This document shows, piece by piece, positions 44,600-53,993 of a stretch of 64,000 nucleotides of DNA. Under the pieces are notes generated by a model, which was given only the letters and a program-made list of their open reading frames with translations, was not told the DNA's origin and did not search any database. The position numbers and the translations under genes were made by a program. The stretch spans positions 124,001 through 188,000 of the forward strand of contig JBCBOS010000014.1 in the NCBI GenBank assembly GCA_039821145.1, read 5' to 3'. Source of the stretch: JBCCSZ01 sp039821145. Lineage in GTDB: Bacteria > Bacteroidota > Bacteroidia > Chitinophagales > Saprospiraceae. The first letter of the stretch is position 1. Each line of letters starts with the position of its first letter.

Positions 44600-44620
44600 C
44601 TATTGGGCGGCACTTTTTTT
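44581..44620 (+). terminator. Terminator-like hairpin overlapping a 3' coding end
   Basis: Arms tgctgcccaat (44581-44591) and attgggcggca (44602-44612) pair over 11 positions, with one mismatched or wobble pair, and are followed by C plus seven T residues. The right arm lies inside the last codons of the minus-strand DUF3810 gene. Confidence 0.6.
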
Positions 44621-45694
44621 GTCTCCCTTCCGCCAGGCAGCAGCCAACATCACAATGCGACTGTAATTTTTCATTCCCTCTGGAATCCCCTGCGCTTTCA
44701 GATAGGTATTGTAGGCCAGATTTCGAAAGCGAGGCATGATGTCTGGATACTCATCCATTCGCTCGCGGATGGCCTTGAGGTCGGTTCTGATCACCGCAGG
44801 CAAGTTGTAATAAAAGGAAGCATACAAGTCGGGATCAGCCCGCCGATAGCCACTGGCCAGATAGCGCCAGTACCCCATGTAACCTGCATAGCGGATGAAG
44901 GGCTCTTCCGATTCGATGCACGCCAAAAAGGCCAAAAAATTGCAACTCCCTTCATCGGTAAATCCATACGCGTGAAAGTATTCGTGGGCCATGACAAAGG
45001 GCTGCTGAATGGGATGCAAGCCCGCATCGATGTGGCATTCCCCAGTCAGCGGCATGTAAAAACCAGCTGTGCTGATGCGCAACAACACGCCCTTGGGAAG
45101 GAGACAGCGAAGGCGTGGATCACCACTATCGGGAAAGTCCAGGCTTGCCAGCGTAGCCTCTACCAATGGACGGATTTGGGGCAGCAATTCCCCTGGGGCA
45201 TCTCCCTCTGACAAAGGCACAGAATCTGCTCGTACCTGCAGACGGTTGGTCACCAATAAGGGGGTGTAGTGACTCAATTCTTCCAATAGCTCCCGACGGT
45301 CCAAGGGCTTGGGTTGGATTCCGATCTGGTCTTCCAATGGCTGCCGGGCGTAGTTGAAGCCCCACAAAAGAAGGAAGAAGAACACCACAGCACTCACAAA
45401 AGCAAAGAGCGAATACAAGGTCTGAAAAAGCCACTGCCACCAGAGAAAACCGCGCTGAAAACTGCGAATCAATCGCACAATGCCCCAGATCAACAACGAT
45501 AAAATCAAAACGTAGAGCATGGGGACAGGCATCAGGCCAATGGTGTGGTCCAACAACCAGCGAATGCCGATGTACAAACCACGGGTGTAATAGCGCTCGA
45601 TGAACAGGGGAGAATCTCCCAATAGGTACCTCAAAGAGATCATGATGATCCCCAATACCAGCCAAATCCATCTTTTATCCTTATTTTTGGGCAT
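44600..45694 (-). CDS. DUF3810 membrane protein with HExxH motif
   Basis: 364 residues from the ATG at 45694. Three hydrophobic segments in the first about 110 residues precede a globular domain with H237-E-Y-F-H241 and E248 in AYGFTDEGSC. This HExxH...E arrangement is typical of gluzincin-type zinc metallopeptidases and is conserved in DUF3810. Activity has not been shown for the family as far as I know. Upstream in-frame codons (to 45739) would overlap the divergent gene more deeply, so I use Met at 45694. Its last codons form part of a convergent terminator. Confidence 0.88.
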   Translation of the reverse strand: MPKNKDKRWIWLVLGIIMISLRYLLGDSPLFIERYYTRGLYIGIRWLLDHTIGLMPVPMLYVLILSLLIWGIVRLIRSFQRGFLWWQWLFQTLYSLFAFVSAVVFFFLLLWGFNYARQPLEDQIGIQPKPLDRRELLEELSHYTPLLVTNRLQVRADSVPLSEGDAPGELLPQIRPLVEATLASLDFPDSGDPRLRCLLPKGVLLRISTAGFYMPLTGECHIDAGLHPIQQPFVMAHEYFHAYGFTDEGSCNFLAFLACIESEEPFIRYAGYMGYWRYLASGYRRADPDLYASFYYNLPAVIRTDLKAIRERMDEYPDIMPRFRNLAYNTYLKAQGIPEGMKNYSRIVMLAAAWRKGDKKSAAQ

Positions 45695-46349
45695 GCGCAA
45701 AGATACATTCAAAAAAACTGATGTGAAACATTTTGCCATCTTCCTCTTGGCAATTTGCTTGTCCTTTTGCTGGGCCTGTCAAGGCGATGGCGCTGGCGAT
45801 GGCACAAAAAATCCGTCTACAGATCCGACCGGAGTCGATGCATCGGCCCTGCCCCACGGCGAAAGCCTACCGGCTACCGAGCTGAGCGAGGCCGACCGTC
45901 AAAAACTGGCCCAGGCCAAGGGACGAGATGTCCCCAGCATCGCAGCCAACGAACTGGCCGATCTGCTGCAGCAAAGCCCTGACGGACTCCACGTGGTCAA
46001 CTTCTGGCGATTTGACTGCCCCCAATGCATGAACACCAACCGCATCCTGGCCGATCTGGTGGCCTCCAAAGGGGCCAATGCCCCCCGAGTATTCTTGGTC
46101 AATACGGACTTGCCATCCAAGCTCGCCGAGGTTCGAACGTACATCCGGGAGGAAAATTTTTCACAAAAGGTCTTTCAGCTTCGCCCGCAAATCAATGCCC
46201 CAGATTTTAGCGGACTGCTCCCACAATGGTCGGGAGATTTGCCTGCGACCTGGTTGTTCAACCAAGCCGATGGCGTCAATTTGCTCTATCACAGAGCCTA
46301 CGGGTCAGAAGAAATGCAGGCCATCATAGAACCCTTTTTGTTGCGGTAG
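45693..46349 (+). CDS. Thioredoxin-like lipoprotein (CPQC)
   Basis: 218 residues from the ATG at 45693. The N-terminus is a lipoprotein signal (KHFAIFLLAICLSFCWAC), followed by an acidic linker and a thioredoxin fold with redox motif FDCPQCMN. The strand-turn VFLVNTD, the cis-Pro candidate LPATWLFN and a final helix are in place. It is probably an envelope thiol reductase. The ATG shares two bases with the divergent DUF3810 start (CATG at 45692-45695). A GTG at 45723 is an alternative start that would leave room between them. Confidence 0.8.
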   Translation: MRKDTFKKTDVKHFAIFLLAICLSFCWACQGDGAGDGTKNPSTDPTGVDASALPHGESLPATELSEADRQKLAQAKGRDVPSIAANELADLLQQSPDGLHVVNFWRFDCPQCMNTNRILADLVASKGANAPRVFLVNTDLPSKLAEVRTYIREENFSQKVFQLRPQINAPDFSGLLPQWSGDLPATWLFNQADGVNLLYHRAYGSEEMQAIIEPFLLR

Positions 46350-46609
46350 ATTTCACAAAACCATCCCAGACTGTCTTAGCCAGGACAAGTATTCCCAAGA
46401 ATCGGCAAGGCGGACGCAACTTCTGAGGCAATTGTGATGTTTAGAAGTCAAGAAAGTCACACAGTTGATCAGACAGAGTCGCGAATCAGGCATTTTTCAG
46501 TGACTTTTACAGATCAAAATGACTCATTCGCAATTTTTTCTGTCACTTATGATTAATTTCGTGGCTACTGTATCATAAAATTATTATTACACTAAATATC
46601 GATCTAGTC

Positions 46610-46936
46610 ATGGCACTTGAATTCACAGATTCCAACTTCCAAGAAACCGTACTCCAACCTGATGTCGTAGCAGTCGTTGATTTCTGGGCAGAGTGGTGCG
46701 GTCCCTGCCGCATGATCACGCCAATTATAGAGGACTTGTACAAGGAGTACGAAGGCAAAGTACTGGTGGGCAAAGTCAATGTAGACCACAACCCCAAAGT
46801 ATCTGCCGACTACGGCATCCGCAGCATTCCAACCATCCTGATCATGAAAGGTGGTGAAGTGGTTGACAAGCAGGTCGGTGTTACGACCAAGACGAAGCTG
46901 GAAGAGAAGATAAACGCTCAATTGGCGACGGCCTAA
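46610..46936 (+). CDS. trxA: Thioredoxin
   Basis: 108 residues, the full length of classical cytoplasmic thioredoxin. The active site is FWAEWCGPCRM, cis-Pro is in RSIPTILI, and the GVTTKTKLEEKI C-terminal helix matches the family. It reduces disulfides in ribonucleotide reductase, peroxiredoxins and others using thioredoxin reductase. It is a single gene with a strong terminator 26 bases after the stop. Confidence 0.97.
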   Translation: MALEFTDSNFQETVLQPDVVAVVDFWAEWCGPCRMITPIIEDLYKEYEGKVLVGKVNVDHNPKVSADYGIRSIPTILIMKGGEVVDKQVGVTTKTKLEEKINAQLATA

Positions 46937-46962
46937 CACCCGTCCACAGCTAAAGCAATCGC

Positions 46963-47003
46963 AAAAAGGCTCTTTGTCATTCGCTGGCAAAGAGCCTTTT
47001 TCC
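46963..47003 (+). terminator. Terminator of trxA
   Basis: Perfect 14-base arms aaaaaggctctttg (46963-46976) and caaagagccttttt (46988-47001) with an 11-base loop, ending in a T-run. It is one of the clearest terminators in the window. Confidence 0.9.
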
Positions 47004-47070
47004 AGTTCCCTGCAACAGATGTTGTCTACAAGCGTTATATACACTACCATCACCAATCGCCCCCGATCTT

Positions 47071-48000
47071 ATGAGTTTACTGGACAATTACGAAGTACGC
47101 AATCTCGGCAACTTGGAACTGCTGGCCCGTCAGGTGGTCGAAGGCTTCATCATCGGACTGCACAAAAGTCCATTCCACGGTTTTTCTGTTGAATTTGCCG
47201 AACACCGACTCTACAATCAAGGGGAAGCCACCAAAAACATCGATTGGAAGGTTTTTGCCCGGACAGACAAACTGTTCATCAAGCGATTTGAGGAAGAAAC
47301 CAATTTGCGCTGCCAGATCGTCATCGACGCCTCTTCGTCCATGTACTTCCCAGAGGTCAACAAAAAATCGGATGCCTACATCAACAAGCTGAGATTCTCA
47401 GCCCTGTCGGCAGCCGCCCTGATGAACCTGCTCAAGAAGCAACGCGATGCCTTTGGCCTGAGCCTTTTCGACCAACAGGTCAATACCCATACAAACTGCA
47501 AATCCAGTACCTCCCACTACCGATTGCTGCTCACCTATTTGGACAAACTCATCAACAATCCCGAGCGCAACAAGACCACCGCCGCCGCCGATGCCCTGCA
47601 CCAGATCGCAGACAGCATCCACAAACGCTCCATGGTGATCATCTTCAGCGACATGTTTGAGCAAAACGAGCAAAGCGACCGCCTTTTCTCCGCCCTCCAA
47701 CACCTCAAGCACAACAAGCACGAAGTCGTCCTCTTCCACGTCGTGGACAAAAGCAAGGAGATCGACTTTGAGTTTGAAAATCGTCCCTACCTGTTCATCG
47801 ACATCGAAACGGGCGAACAGGTCCGGCTGCAGTCCAATCAAGTGAAGGACCAATACGTCAAACAGGTCCGGGAATTCACCGAAAAGCTCAAGCTCAAATG
47901 CCTGCAATACCGCATTGACTTTGTCGAAGCAGACATCCACGCAGGCTTCAAACCCATCCTCCAGTCTTACCTGGTCAAGCGCAGCAAAATGGGCGCCTAG
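47071..48000 (+). CDS. DUF58 / von Willebrand A-like protein
   Basis: 309 residues. DUF58 features are the DWKVFARTDKLFIKRFEEE segment near residue 60, then a vWA-like domain with a MIDAS-type motif VIDASSSM. No TM segments are seen, unlike longer DUF58 proteins. The family usually pairs with a MoxR AAA+ ATPase and BatA/B-type proteins (metal loading or stress functions). None is adjacent here, so it is a detached member or its partners lie elsewhere. Confidence 0.92.
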   Translation: MSLLDNYEVRNLGNLELLARQVVEGFIIGLHKSPFHGFSVEFAEHRLYNQGEATKNIDWKVFARTDKLFIKRFEEETNLRCQIVIDASSSMYFPEVNKKSDAYINKLRFSALSAAALMNLLKKQRDAFGLSLFDQQVNTHTNCKSSTSHYRLLLTYLDKLINNPERNKTTAAADALHQIADSIHKRSMVIIFSDMFEQNEQSDRLFSALQHLKHNKHEVVLFHVVDKSKEIDFEFENRPYLFIDIETGEQVRLQSNQVKDQYVKQVREFTEKLKLKCLQYRIDFVEADIHAGFKPILQSYLVKRSKMGA

Positions 48001-48086
48001 TCCCCTACCTGATCCATTTCGGCAAATGGCCCAAAAGTACTATCTTGGCGGGCATACCATCACCTGTTTAGAAAACCTTTTGCCCT

Positions 48087-48827
48087 ATGCTGAGCATTCA
48101 CGACCTGCCAACCAAACCACCTGCCGATTCCGATAAAAAGGCCCTCAAAGATGCCACAGATGAGTATGTGGACCGTATCGGAGACCTACATCGTCTGCTG
48201 TTGGCCAACGAATCTCATTCGCTCTTGGTCATTTTTCAGGGGATGGATGCCAGTGGAAAGGATGGAGCTGTGAAAAATGTTTTTCGCAAATGCGTCCACA
48301 ACAACCTGAGCGTTTATTCTTTCAAAAAACCCACCGATGAGGAGTTTGCACACGACTTCCTCTGGCGGGTCCACAAGCAATGTCCTGCCAAAGGCCACAT
48401 CAAAATCTTCAACCGCTCCCATTACGAAGACATCCTCATCCAACGCGTTCACGGATGGATCAGCGAAGAAAAGGTACAACAACGCATGAAGGCCATCAAT
48501 GCCTTTGAAGAACTACTGGTGAATGATGGCAATACTGTGGTTCTCAAGTTTTTCCTGAGCCTCTCCAAAGACCAGCAAGAACTCGAACTGCAGGAACGCA
48601 TCGATGAACGAGAGAAAAACTACAAGCACAATCCCGGCGATTGGGAGGAGCGCAAACACTGGGACAAATACATGAAGTGCTACGAAGATGTCCTCAATTG
48701 GAGTGAACTGCCCTGGACGGTGGTACCTGTGGACCAGCGTTGGTACCGCGACTACGTGGTGTCCAAAAAAATCGTCGAAGCACTGGAAGCCCTCCAACTG
48801 GACTGGCCGCCACTCAAGGAGGAATAG
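48087..48827 (+). CDS. Polyphosphate kinase 2 family protein
   Basis: 246 residues with a single PPK2 domain. Walker A is QGMDASGKDGAVKN (51-64), the Walker B/lid part is IKIFNRSHYEDILIQRVHGW, and the ending WTVVPVDQRWYRDYVVSKKI is the typical closing motif. PPK2 enzymes phosphorylate nucleoside mono- or diphosphates using polyphosphate. Class and nucleotide preference cannot be fixed from sequence by eye. It is separated from DUF58 by 86 bases. Confidence 0.95.
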   Translation: MLSIHDLPTKPPADSDKKALKDATDEYVDRIGDLHRLLLANESHSLLVIFQGMDASGKDGAVKNVFRKCVHNNLSVYSFKKPTDEEFAHDFLWRVHKQCPAKGHIKIFNRSHYEDILIQRVHGWISEEKVQQRMKAINAFEELLVNDGNTVVLKFFLSLSKDQQELELQERIDEREKNYKHNPGDWEERKHWDKYMKCYEDVLNWSELPWTVVPVDQRWYRDYVVSKKIVEALEALQLDWPPLKEE

Positions 48828-48974
48828 CCCCTTTGCCCGCCCCTTTGGTGAACTTTCCCCTGCCTTTTGAGGTTGACCTTTTGGATCGAGATGTTCGGTA
48901 TTTTCCAAGGCTGCATGGCCAGAAAAGTCGAAGCACCAAGACCAGCGAAACTTTATGATCAATACCCTACTTCT

Positions 48975-49361
48975 ATGCCTAGCAAAGTAAGAGTTGACAA
49001 GTGGTTGTGGAGTGTGCGGATTTTCAAATCTCGTACCCAAGCCACTGATGCCTGTAAGTCTGGAAAGGTAAAATTGGATGATCTCACCCTCAAGCCCTCC
49101 TCCAATATAGAGATCGGCCAAATACTCAAGGTGCGCAAAAACGGCTTCAACCTAAAGTACAAAATCCTGAAGCTGATCGAAAAACGCGTGGGGGCACCCA
49201 TCGCCCAGGAATGCTACGACAATCTGACGCCAGAAGAAGAACTCAACAAGTACAATGACTGGTTTGTCGGAAAGGCACCTCCAGAGAGACGAGAACGCGG
49301 AGCTGGACGGCCTACCAAAAGAGACCGCCGAGACATCGACAAATTCAAGGATTTTTATTGA
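48975..49361 (+). CDS. S4-domain RNA-binding protein (Hsp15-like)
   Basis: 128 residues from the ATG at 48975; the open frame extends 36 codons further but without family resemblance. The S4 domain begins VRVDKWLWSVRIFKSRTQATDACKSGKV and continues to about residue 65. A basic tail (GAGRPTKRDRRD) follows. This matches the Hsp15/HslR family, which binds 50S subunits carrying blocked nascent chains. It converges with the dehydrogenase gene 27 bases away. Confidence 0.93.
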   Translation: MPSKVRVDKWLWSVRIFKSRTQATDACKSGKVKLDDLTLKPSSNIEIGQILKVRKNGFNLKYKILKLIEKRVGAPIAQECYDNLTPEEELNKYNDWFVGKAPPERRERGAGRPTKRDRRDIDKFKDFY

Positions 49362-49388
49362 GTTGCCTCGTTCACCTAAAGGAACTCA

Positions 49389-50279
49389 TCAACGCTTCAA
49401 GCGAGCGGACACTACCAATTCCTTGCCACCACCGCTGTAGTCGTAAAATCCTTCTCCGCTTTTGCGTCCCAATTTACCTGCCGTCACCATATTGACCAGA
49501 AGTGGGCAAGGAGCAAATTTTGGATTGCCAAACCCCTCTTGCAATACGCGGCAAATGGCCAAGCAAACATCCAATCCAATGAAATCAGCCAACTGAAGTG
49601 GTCCCATCGGATGTGCCATACCCAGCTTCATCACCGTATCGATTTCTTCCACACCTGCCACGCCTTCATACAAGGCATTGATGGCCTCGTTGATCATCGG
49701 AATGAGGATGCGATTGGCAACAAAACCTGGGTAATCATTGACTTCCACAGGCACCTTGCCCAGCCCGCGCGACAACTCCATGATGGCAGCCGTCACTTCA
49801 TCACTGGTCGCATAGCCCCGGATCACCTCAATGAGTTTCATGACCGGAACGGGATTCATAAAGTGCATGCCGATCACCTTCTCCGGGCGTTGGGTAACGG
49901 CAGCGATGCGGGTGATGGAGATGGAAGAAGTATTGGTCGCCAGGATGGCCGAAGCAGGGGCAAACTCATCCATCTGTTGGAAGATGCGGAGCTTCAAATC
50001 GATGTTTTCCGTGGCCGCTTCCACCACCAAGTCCGCCTGAGCAACCGCCTCTTTCAAGTGAGTGAAAGTCTGAATATTGGCCAGGGTCGCCTCCTTGTCT
50101 TCCGCGCTGATCTTCTCCTTTTTGACCATCCGGTCGAGATTGCGTCCGATGGTGGACAGGGCTTTGTCCAGGGCATCCTGAGATACATCTGCCAGCTTGA
50201 CCTGGTATCCTTTCATGGCAAAAACGTGCGCGATGCCATTTCCCATGGTTCCTGCGCCGATGACTGCAATTTGTTTCAT
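49389..50279 (-). CDS. 3-hydroxybutyryl-CoA (3-hydroxyacyl-CoA) dehydrogenase
   Basis: 296 residues. The N-terminal Rossmann domain has the NAD motif GAGTMGNG (8-15). Catalytic elements are ATNTSSISIT (Ser), GMHFMNPVPVMKLIEVI (His and following Asn/Pro) and NDYPGFVANRI. The C-terminal helical domain ends with GRKSGEGFYDY. It oxidises (S)-3-hydroxyacyl-CoA with NAD+ in fatty-acid or butyrate-type metabolism. There is no hydratase domain, so it is the single-function form. A TACCTTTG box sits 24 bases upstream of the start. Confidence 0.95.
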   Translation of the reverse strand: MKQIAVIGAGTMGNGIAHVFAMKGYQVKLADVSQDALDKALSTIGRNLDRMVKKEKISAEDKEATLANIQTFTHLKEAVAQADLVVEAATENIDLKLRIFQQMDEFAPASAILATNTSSISITRIAAVTQRPEKVIGMHFMNPVPVMKLIEVIRGYATSDEVTAAIMELSRGLGKVPVEVNDYPGFVANRILIPMINEAINALYEGVAGVEEIDTVMKLGMAHPMGPLQLADFIGLDVCLAICRVLQEGFGNPKFAPCPLLVNMVTAGKLGRKSGEGFYDYSGGGKELVVSARLKR

Positions 50280-50302
50280 TTTATTTGGTCTGATTTAGGC
50301 CG

Positions 50303-50310
50303 CAAAGGTA
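50303..50310 (-). promoter_or_regulatory. Candidate -7 promoter box (TACCTTTG)
   Basis: Minus-strand match to TAnnTTTG, 24 bases before the dehydrogenase start. A TTTG lies upstream at 50324-50327, only 13 bases away, which is short of the consensus spacing. Confidence 0.35.
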
Positions 50311-50490
50311 AGGAATTGAGGCCCAAAGCCCGAAGAATTTGCCCTCTTTCCACAAGTGGCTTTGGCAAAGAAAAAAAGAGGAGAAATATTAGTAAAGAAA
50401 ATTTTAAATGAGTAAAATTTAACTCAAGAAAAGGATTAATTCTGCCAAATTGATTTTCAAACTATTCTCTAAAAAAGAAGGTAATTCTGC

Positions 50491-51630
50491 CTATTGGACC
50501 AACAGTACACGCAGCAATTCGCCAATCCCAATGCCCAAATAATTGCCCAAGGCCATGCCCACCAAGCCCGTGGCCATGCCTGCAAATACCAACTCGCGAT
50601 TGCCAATGGCGCTGGCTACCTGACCGATGAAGGCCGGACCATAGAGCGCAGCCGTAGAGGTGATCATGGCCGTGTCCCGATCAATGCCGAACAGGCCGCA
50701 GAGCAACAAATGCAAGACAATCGTCCCCACCAATACATAGGAAGTGTAAGCAATGACCTGTCCCCCATCCTGCCACAGGGTGGTAAAATCTGACAGCATG
50801 CCCACTGCCACGCAAAACATCAACAAGAGGTATTCTCCCCCCTCATAGGTACCCGACCAGGCGCGGATGCGAGAATCCATCGAGGCCAGAATGGCAAAAC
50901 TGGTCAAGAGCAGCAAAATGAGACCACTGTGCTCCAAACCGCCTGTCGTCAGCCAAGTCAAACCGACCGTCAAGCCAATGATGCCAATCGTCAGCCCCAG
51001 TCCTTTGAACAATCCCTTCCAGGAAAAAGAGCTTGGCAGCTCAGCAGAAGCCTCTTCTTTCTCCTTCGCAATGGGACGATAACTGGACAAAAACAATCCA
51101 AAGACCCGATGCACCACAGAGGTGAGCAGCAGCAAGTAAATGCCCCCGCAAAAAATATCGGCTGCATTGAGCAAGATGTACAAGTCGTTGGGCGCCCCCA
51201 GGGCCAAACCGATGGCCTGCATATTTGGCGTCCCGCCCGTATATACCCCAACCAACATGCCCGATACAATCCAAGTCTGCTCCACATAGCCATCAAAGAC
51301 CAAGGCGGCAGACAGCGCAAGCAAGGTGCCACTGAATACACAAAGCCCAAAACTGATGAGGGTAGACCGAGCCTGTCGCAACCAGGCCAGCAGGTCGGTG
51401 CTCAAGAGCAATAAAGGGATGGCCAATAAGATGGTGGCCTCGCTGAAAGTTGTGGAAATGCTGGTTTGAATGTCGAGCCAAGCACTGTTGGCCAGTGCAA
51501 TTCCCAGTCCATACGACAAGACCACTGGGCTGAGCCATTCGCCCAACCGACCAATACCAGACAAGCGAATGCAGAGATAAGGCCCTAGAAGGATGCATGC
51601 AATTTGAAGAACAAGATGTATCGATTCCAT
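50491..51630 (-). CDS. DUF819 family membrane protein
   Basis: 379 residues with about ten hydrophobic helices in two similar halves. The YGLGIALANS segment and the central GGTPNMQAIGLALGAPNDLYILLNAADI region are typical of DUF819, as is the late GIDRDTAMITSTAALYGPAFIG motif. It is probably a secondary transporter of unknown substrate. Nine bases separate it from the upstream Clp-like ATPase gene, so the two are likely co-transcribed. Confidence 0.93.
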   Translation of the reverse strand: MESIHLVLQIACILLGPYLCIRLSGIGRLGEWLSPVVLSYGLGIALANSAWLDIQTSISTTFSEATILLAIPLLLLSTDLLAWLRQARSTLISFGLCVFSGTLLALSAALVFDGYVEQTWIVSGMLVGVYTGGTPNMQAIGLALGAPNDLYILLNAADIFCGGIYLLLLTSVVHRVFGLFLSSYRPIAKEKEEASAELPSSFSWKGLFKGLGLTIGIIGLTVGLTWLTTGGLEHSGLILLLLTSFAILASMDSRIRAWSGTYEGGEYLLLMFCVAVGMLSDFTTLWQDGGQVIAYTSYVLVGTIVLHLLLCGLFGIDRDTAMITSTAALYGPAFIGQVASAIGNRELVFAGMATGLVGMALGNYLGIGIGELLRVLLVQ

Positions 51631-51639
51631 AAGCTCATG

Positions 51640-53907
51640 TCATTCAATCACTACCCCTCCCTGCCAGTCGATCTTCAGCACGCGCTGTTCTGCCTCGGGA
51701 TGCAAGAGCAACCAATTGGCCATGGGATTGACAACGGTTTGTTCGATGGCGCGTTGCAGAGGGCGGGCTCCATAGCGTTCGTCAAAGCCAATGTCGGATA
51801 GATGGTCGATGAGCGTTTGACCAAATTCGATGCTCAGGCCCTTTTTGACAAAGCCTTCTCTCTTGCGCAAGGCCTCCAATTCTTTGAGGGTAATTTTTTC
51901 GATGTCCTCCTTGCTCAAGGCATTGAACATCACCACATGATCGATGCGGTTGACAAATTCGGGCCGGAAAAAGGAAGAGATGGCCGATAGGTATTTGCTT
52001 TCGTCTGAATTCATGTTTTTGAAGCCGATCGAAGCCCGGTTGGAAGCGCCGAGGTTGGAGGTCATCACGATGATGGTGTTCCGAAAATTGGTGATTCGAC
52101 CAAAGGCATCGACCAAGATACCCTCGTCCAAGACCGTCAGGAAGGCATCAAAGATGGCGGGCGAGGCTTTTTCCACCTCGTCCAACAAAACCACAGCGAA
52201 TGGACGCTCCCGAATCTCTTGGGCCAGCTTGCCCACCTCCTTGCCCGCCCCAATGAAGCGACTGATCTGGGATGGGTGCTGGAATTCACTCATGTCGATG
52301 CGAATCAAAGGATTGCGCTTTTGTCCCTTTCCAAAAAAGTAATCGGCCAAAGCCTTTGCACTGGCTGTTTTCCCAACACCAGTTGGCCCGGCAAATATCA
52401 TGGTAGAAATGGGCTTATCGGGATTGTTGAGCCCGGCCTTGAATATCTTGACGATGCCAGACAACTTGCCCACCGCCTCAGGCTGGCCAATGATGCGGCT
52501 GTCGAAATAGCTAGACAATTCTTTTTGGTCCAAAAGCAAATCATCGCGCAGAAAAAGCTCGGGCAAGCCAGTTTGCTCAATGAAATTGCGCACCACATCG
52601 GCGCGGCTCACCTCCTTGCGTTCCAACAACTGTGCTTCGCTGACACAACGACCCAAAAACTTGATGGCCTTGCCGGGAAAACTTTCGTAGGGATAGTAGC
52701 GCGCCAACAAGCGATAGGCATCCTGCAGAGCCACACTGGCAATTTGGATGTTGAGCTGTTGAGAGGCATATTCTGCAATGCGGGTCAGAATGGATTGGAT
52801 CTTTTGCTCGGACAATTCTTCCACTTGCACCAATTGGAAATGCTCCACAAATCCAGGCAACAGTCGACGCATGCTTTCCAATTCCTGTTGAGTCACCTCT
52901 CCGATGAGTTGGATGCGATCTTGTTGGAGAAAAGAGACCAGAAAAGCCGCCACACTGTCCTCCGCCCCTTGCCCGCCCGACTGCAACAAGCGGATGATGT
53001 CGACCACCCACAAGACGCCATTGGCCGAGCGCAATTCCTCAATGAGCTTTTCGACATTCTCCTGCCACTCTCCCAAGTATCGGGCCGAGGCCGTGATGCG
53101 CTGGGACATCAACTGCCAAAAGCTCATGTCCAGGCCCTCCTTTTTGGACAAACTGTTGACCTTCTTGATGGCCTGCTGCAAGACCGAACTCTTGCCGACG
53201 CCATGCTTGCCCACTACCAAGATGTTGGCACGGATGTTCAACAGCTTATCGACCACTTCTCCCACTTGCTTTTCCAATTCCCAGGCGGCCTCTGGGAAGG
53301 TATTGAGCTGTTTGCGGAGAGCCTTGGGATAAGGGTATTTGACGGTCAGTCGGTTGAGGAGATCGTATTGGCGTTGGTAGGTTTTTTGTCCCCGCCGCAG
53401 TTCTCGCTCGTCGTTGACTTTGAGGCTGACGATGTCCAATTGGGGAGGTGGAAACAGCAGGTGCCGATTGAGTTGTTCGGGGCTGAGCTGGTTGAACAAA
53501 TCCACGGCGATGTACTGTACGAGGGACCGGAATTGCTTGGGATCGTAGTAGTAAAAGCTTTCGTCCAGCAACGGCAGGTAGCATTCGTAATGCCCTTGGT
53601 CCGTCTCGCCATAGATGACTGGGACGGGAATTTTCAGGATGGTATTGGTTGGATAAGAACCCGTATCGTCCTTGTAGGTAGGCCGGATTTTGATTTCCAG
53701 CACCTTGAGTCGGGGTTCGATCAGGTCCATGTACCAATAATCGTCTTGCTTTTTGTACTGTCGTTGCAGATGGTTGGAAAATTGAGATTTGAGGCTTTTC
53801 AAATCTTTGTCTACCAATTGATAATCCGTCCCCACCAGAATGCCAAGGACGGCATCCTCATTCATTTGGAAATAGACCAATGGGTAGTTGATTTTTTTCA
53901 TTTTCAA
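51640..53907 (-). CDS. Clp-like double AAA+ ATPase with unfamiliar N-domain
   Basis: 755 residues. The N-terminal about 200 residues are not a Clp_N repeat and match no family I recognise. AAA-1 (about 205-430) has Walker A GKHGVGKS (233-240), but Walker B reads WVVDII, so the catalytic Glu after Asp303 is replaced by Ile304. AAA-2 (about 465-755) is intact: Walker A GPTGVGKT (507-514), Walker B LLDEVEKA, sensor MTSNLGAS and sensor-2 GARPLQRAI. It has no ClpB middle domain, and I saw no obvious ClpP-binding IGF loop. It may be a specialised unfoldase. It is followed by DUF819 and preceded by the toxin-23-like secreted protein. Confidence 0.9.
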   Translation of the reverse strand: MKMKKINYPLVYFQMNEDAVLGILVGTDYQLVDKDLKSLKSQFSNHLQRQYKKQDDYWYMDLIEPRLKVLEIKIRPTYKDDTGSYPTNTILKIPVPVIYGETDQGHYECYLPLLDESFYYYDPKQFRSLVQYIAVDLFNQLSPEQLNRHLLFPPPQLDIVSLKVNDERELRRGQKTYQRQYDLLNRLTVKYPYPKALRKQLNTFPEAAWELEKQVGEVVDKLLNIRANILVVGKHGVGKSSVLQQAIKKVNSLSKKEGLDMSFWQLMSQRITASARYLGEWQENVEKLIEELRSANGVLWVVDIIRLLQSGGQGAEDSVAAFLVSFLQQDRIQLIGEVTQQELESMRRLLPGFVEHFQLVQVEELSEQKIQSILTRIAEYASQQLNIQIASVALQDAYRLLARYYPYESFPGKAIKFLGRCVSEAQLLERKEVSRADVVRNFIEQTGLPELFLRDDLLLDQKELSSYFDSRIIGQPEAVGKLSGIVKIFKAGLNNPDKPISTMIFAGPTGVGKTASAKALADYFFGKGQKRNPLIRIDMSEFQHPSQISRFIGAGKEVGKLAQEIRERPFAVVLLDEVEKASPAIFDAFLTVLDEGILVDAFGRITNFRNTIIVMTSNLGASNRASIGFKNMNSDESKYLSAISSFFRPEFVNRIDHVVMFNALSKEDIEKITLKELEALRKREGFVKKGLSIEFGQTLIDHLSDIGFDERYGARPLQRAIEQTVVNPMANWLLLHPEAEQRVLKIDWQGGVVIE

Positions 53908-53993
53908 AAGCTTTGCAGAAAGAACGGAAAAAATATTGGTTTAGGGAAATGCTGCTTTTTGTATTTGTCAAAATCGCCAAGGCCCGTTCATCG

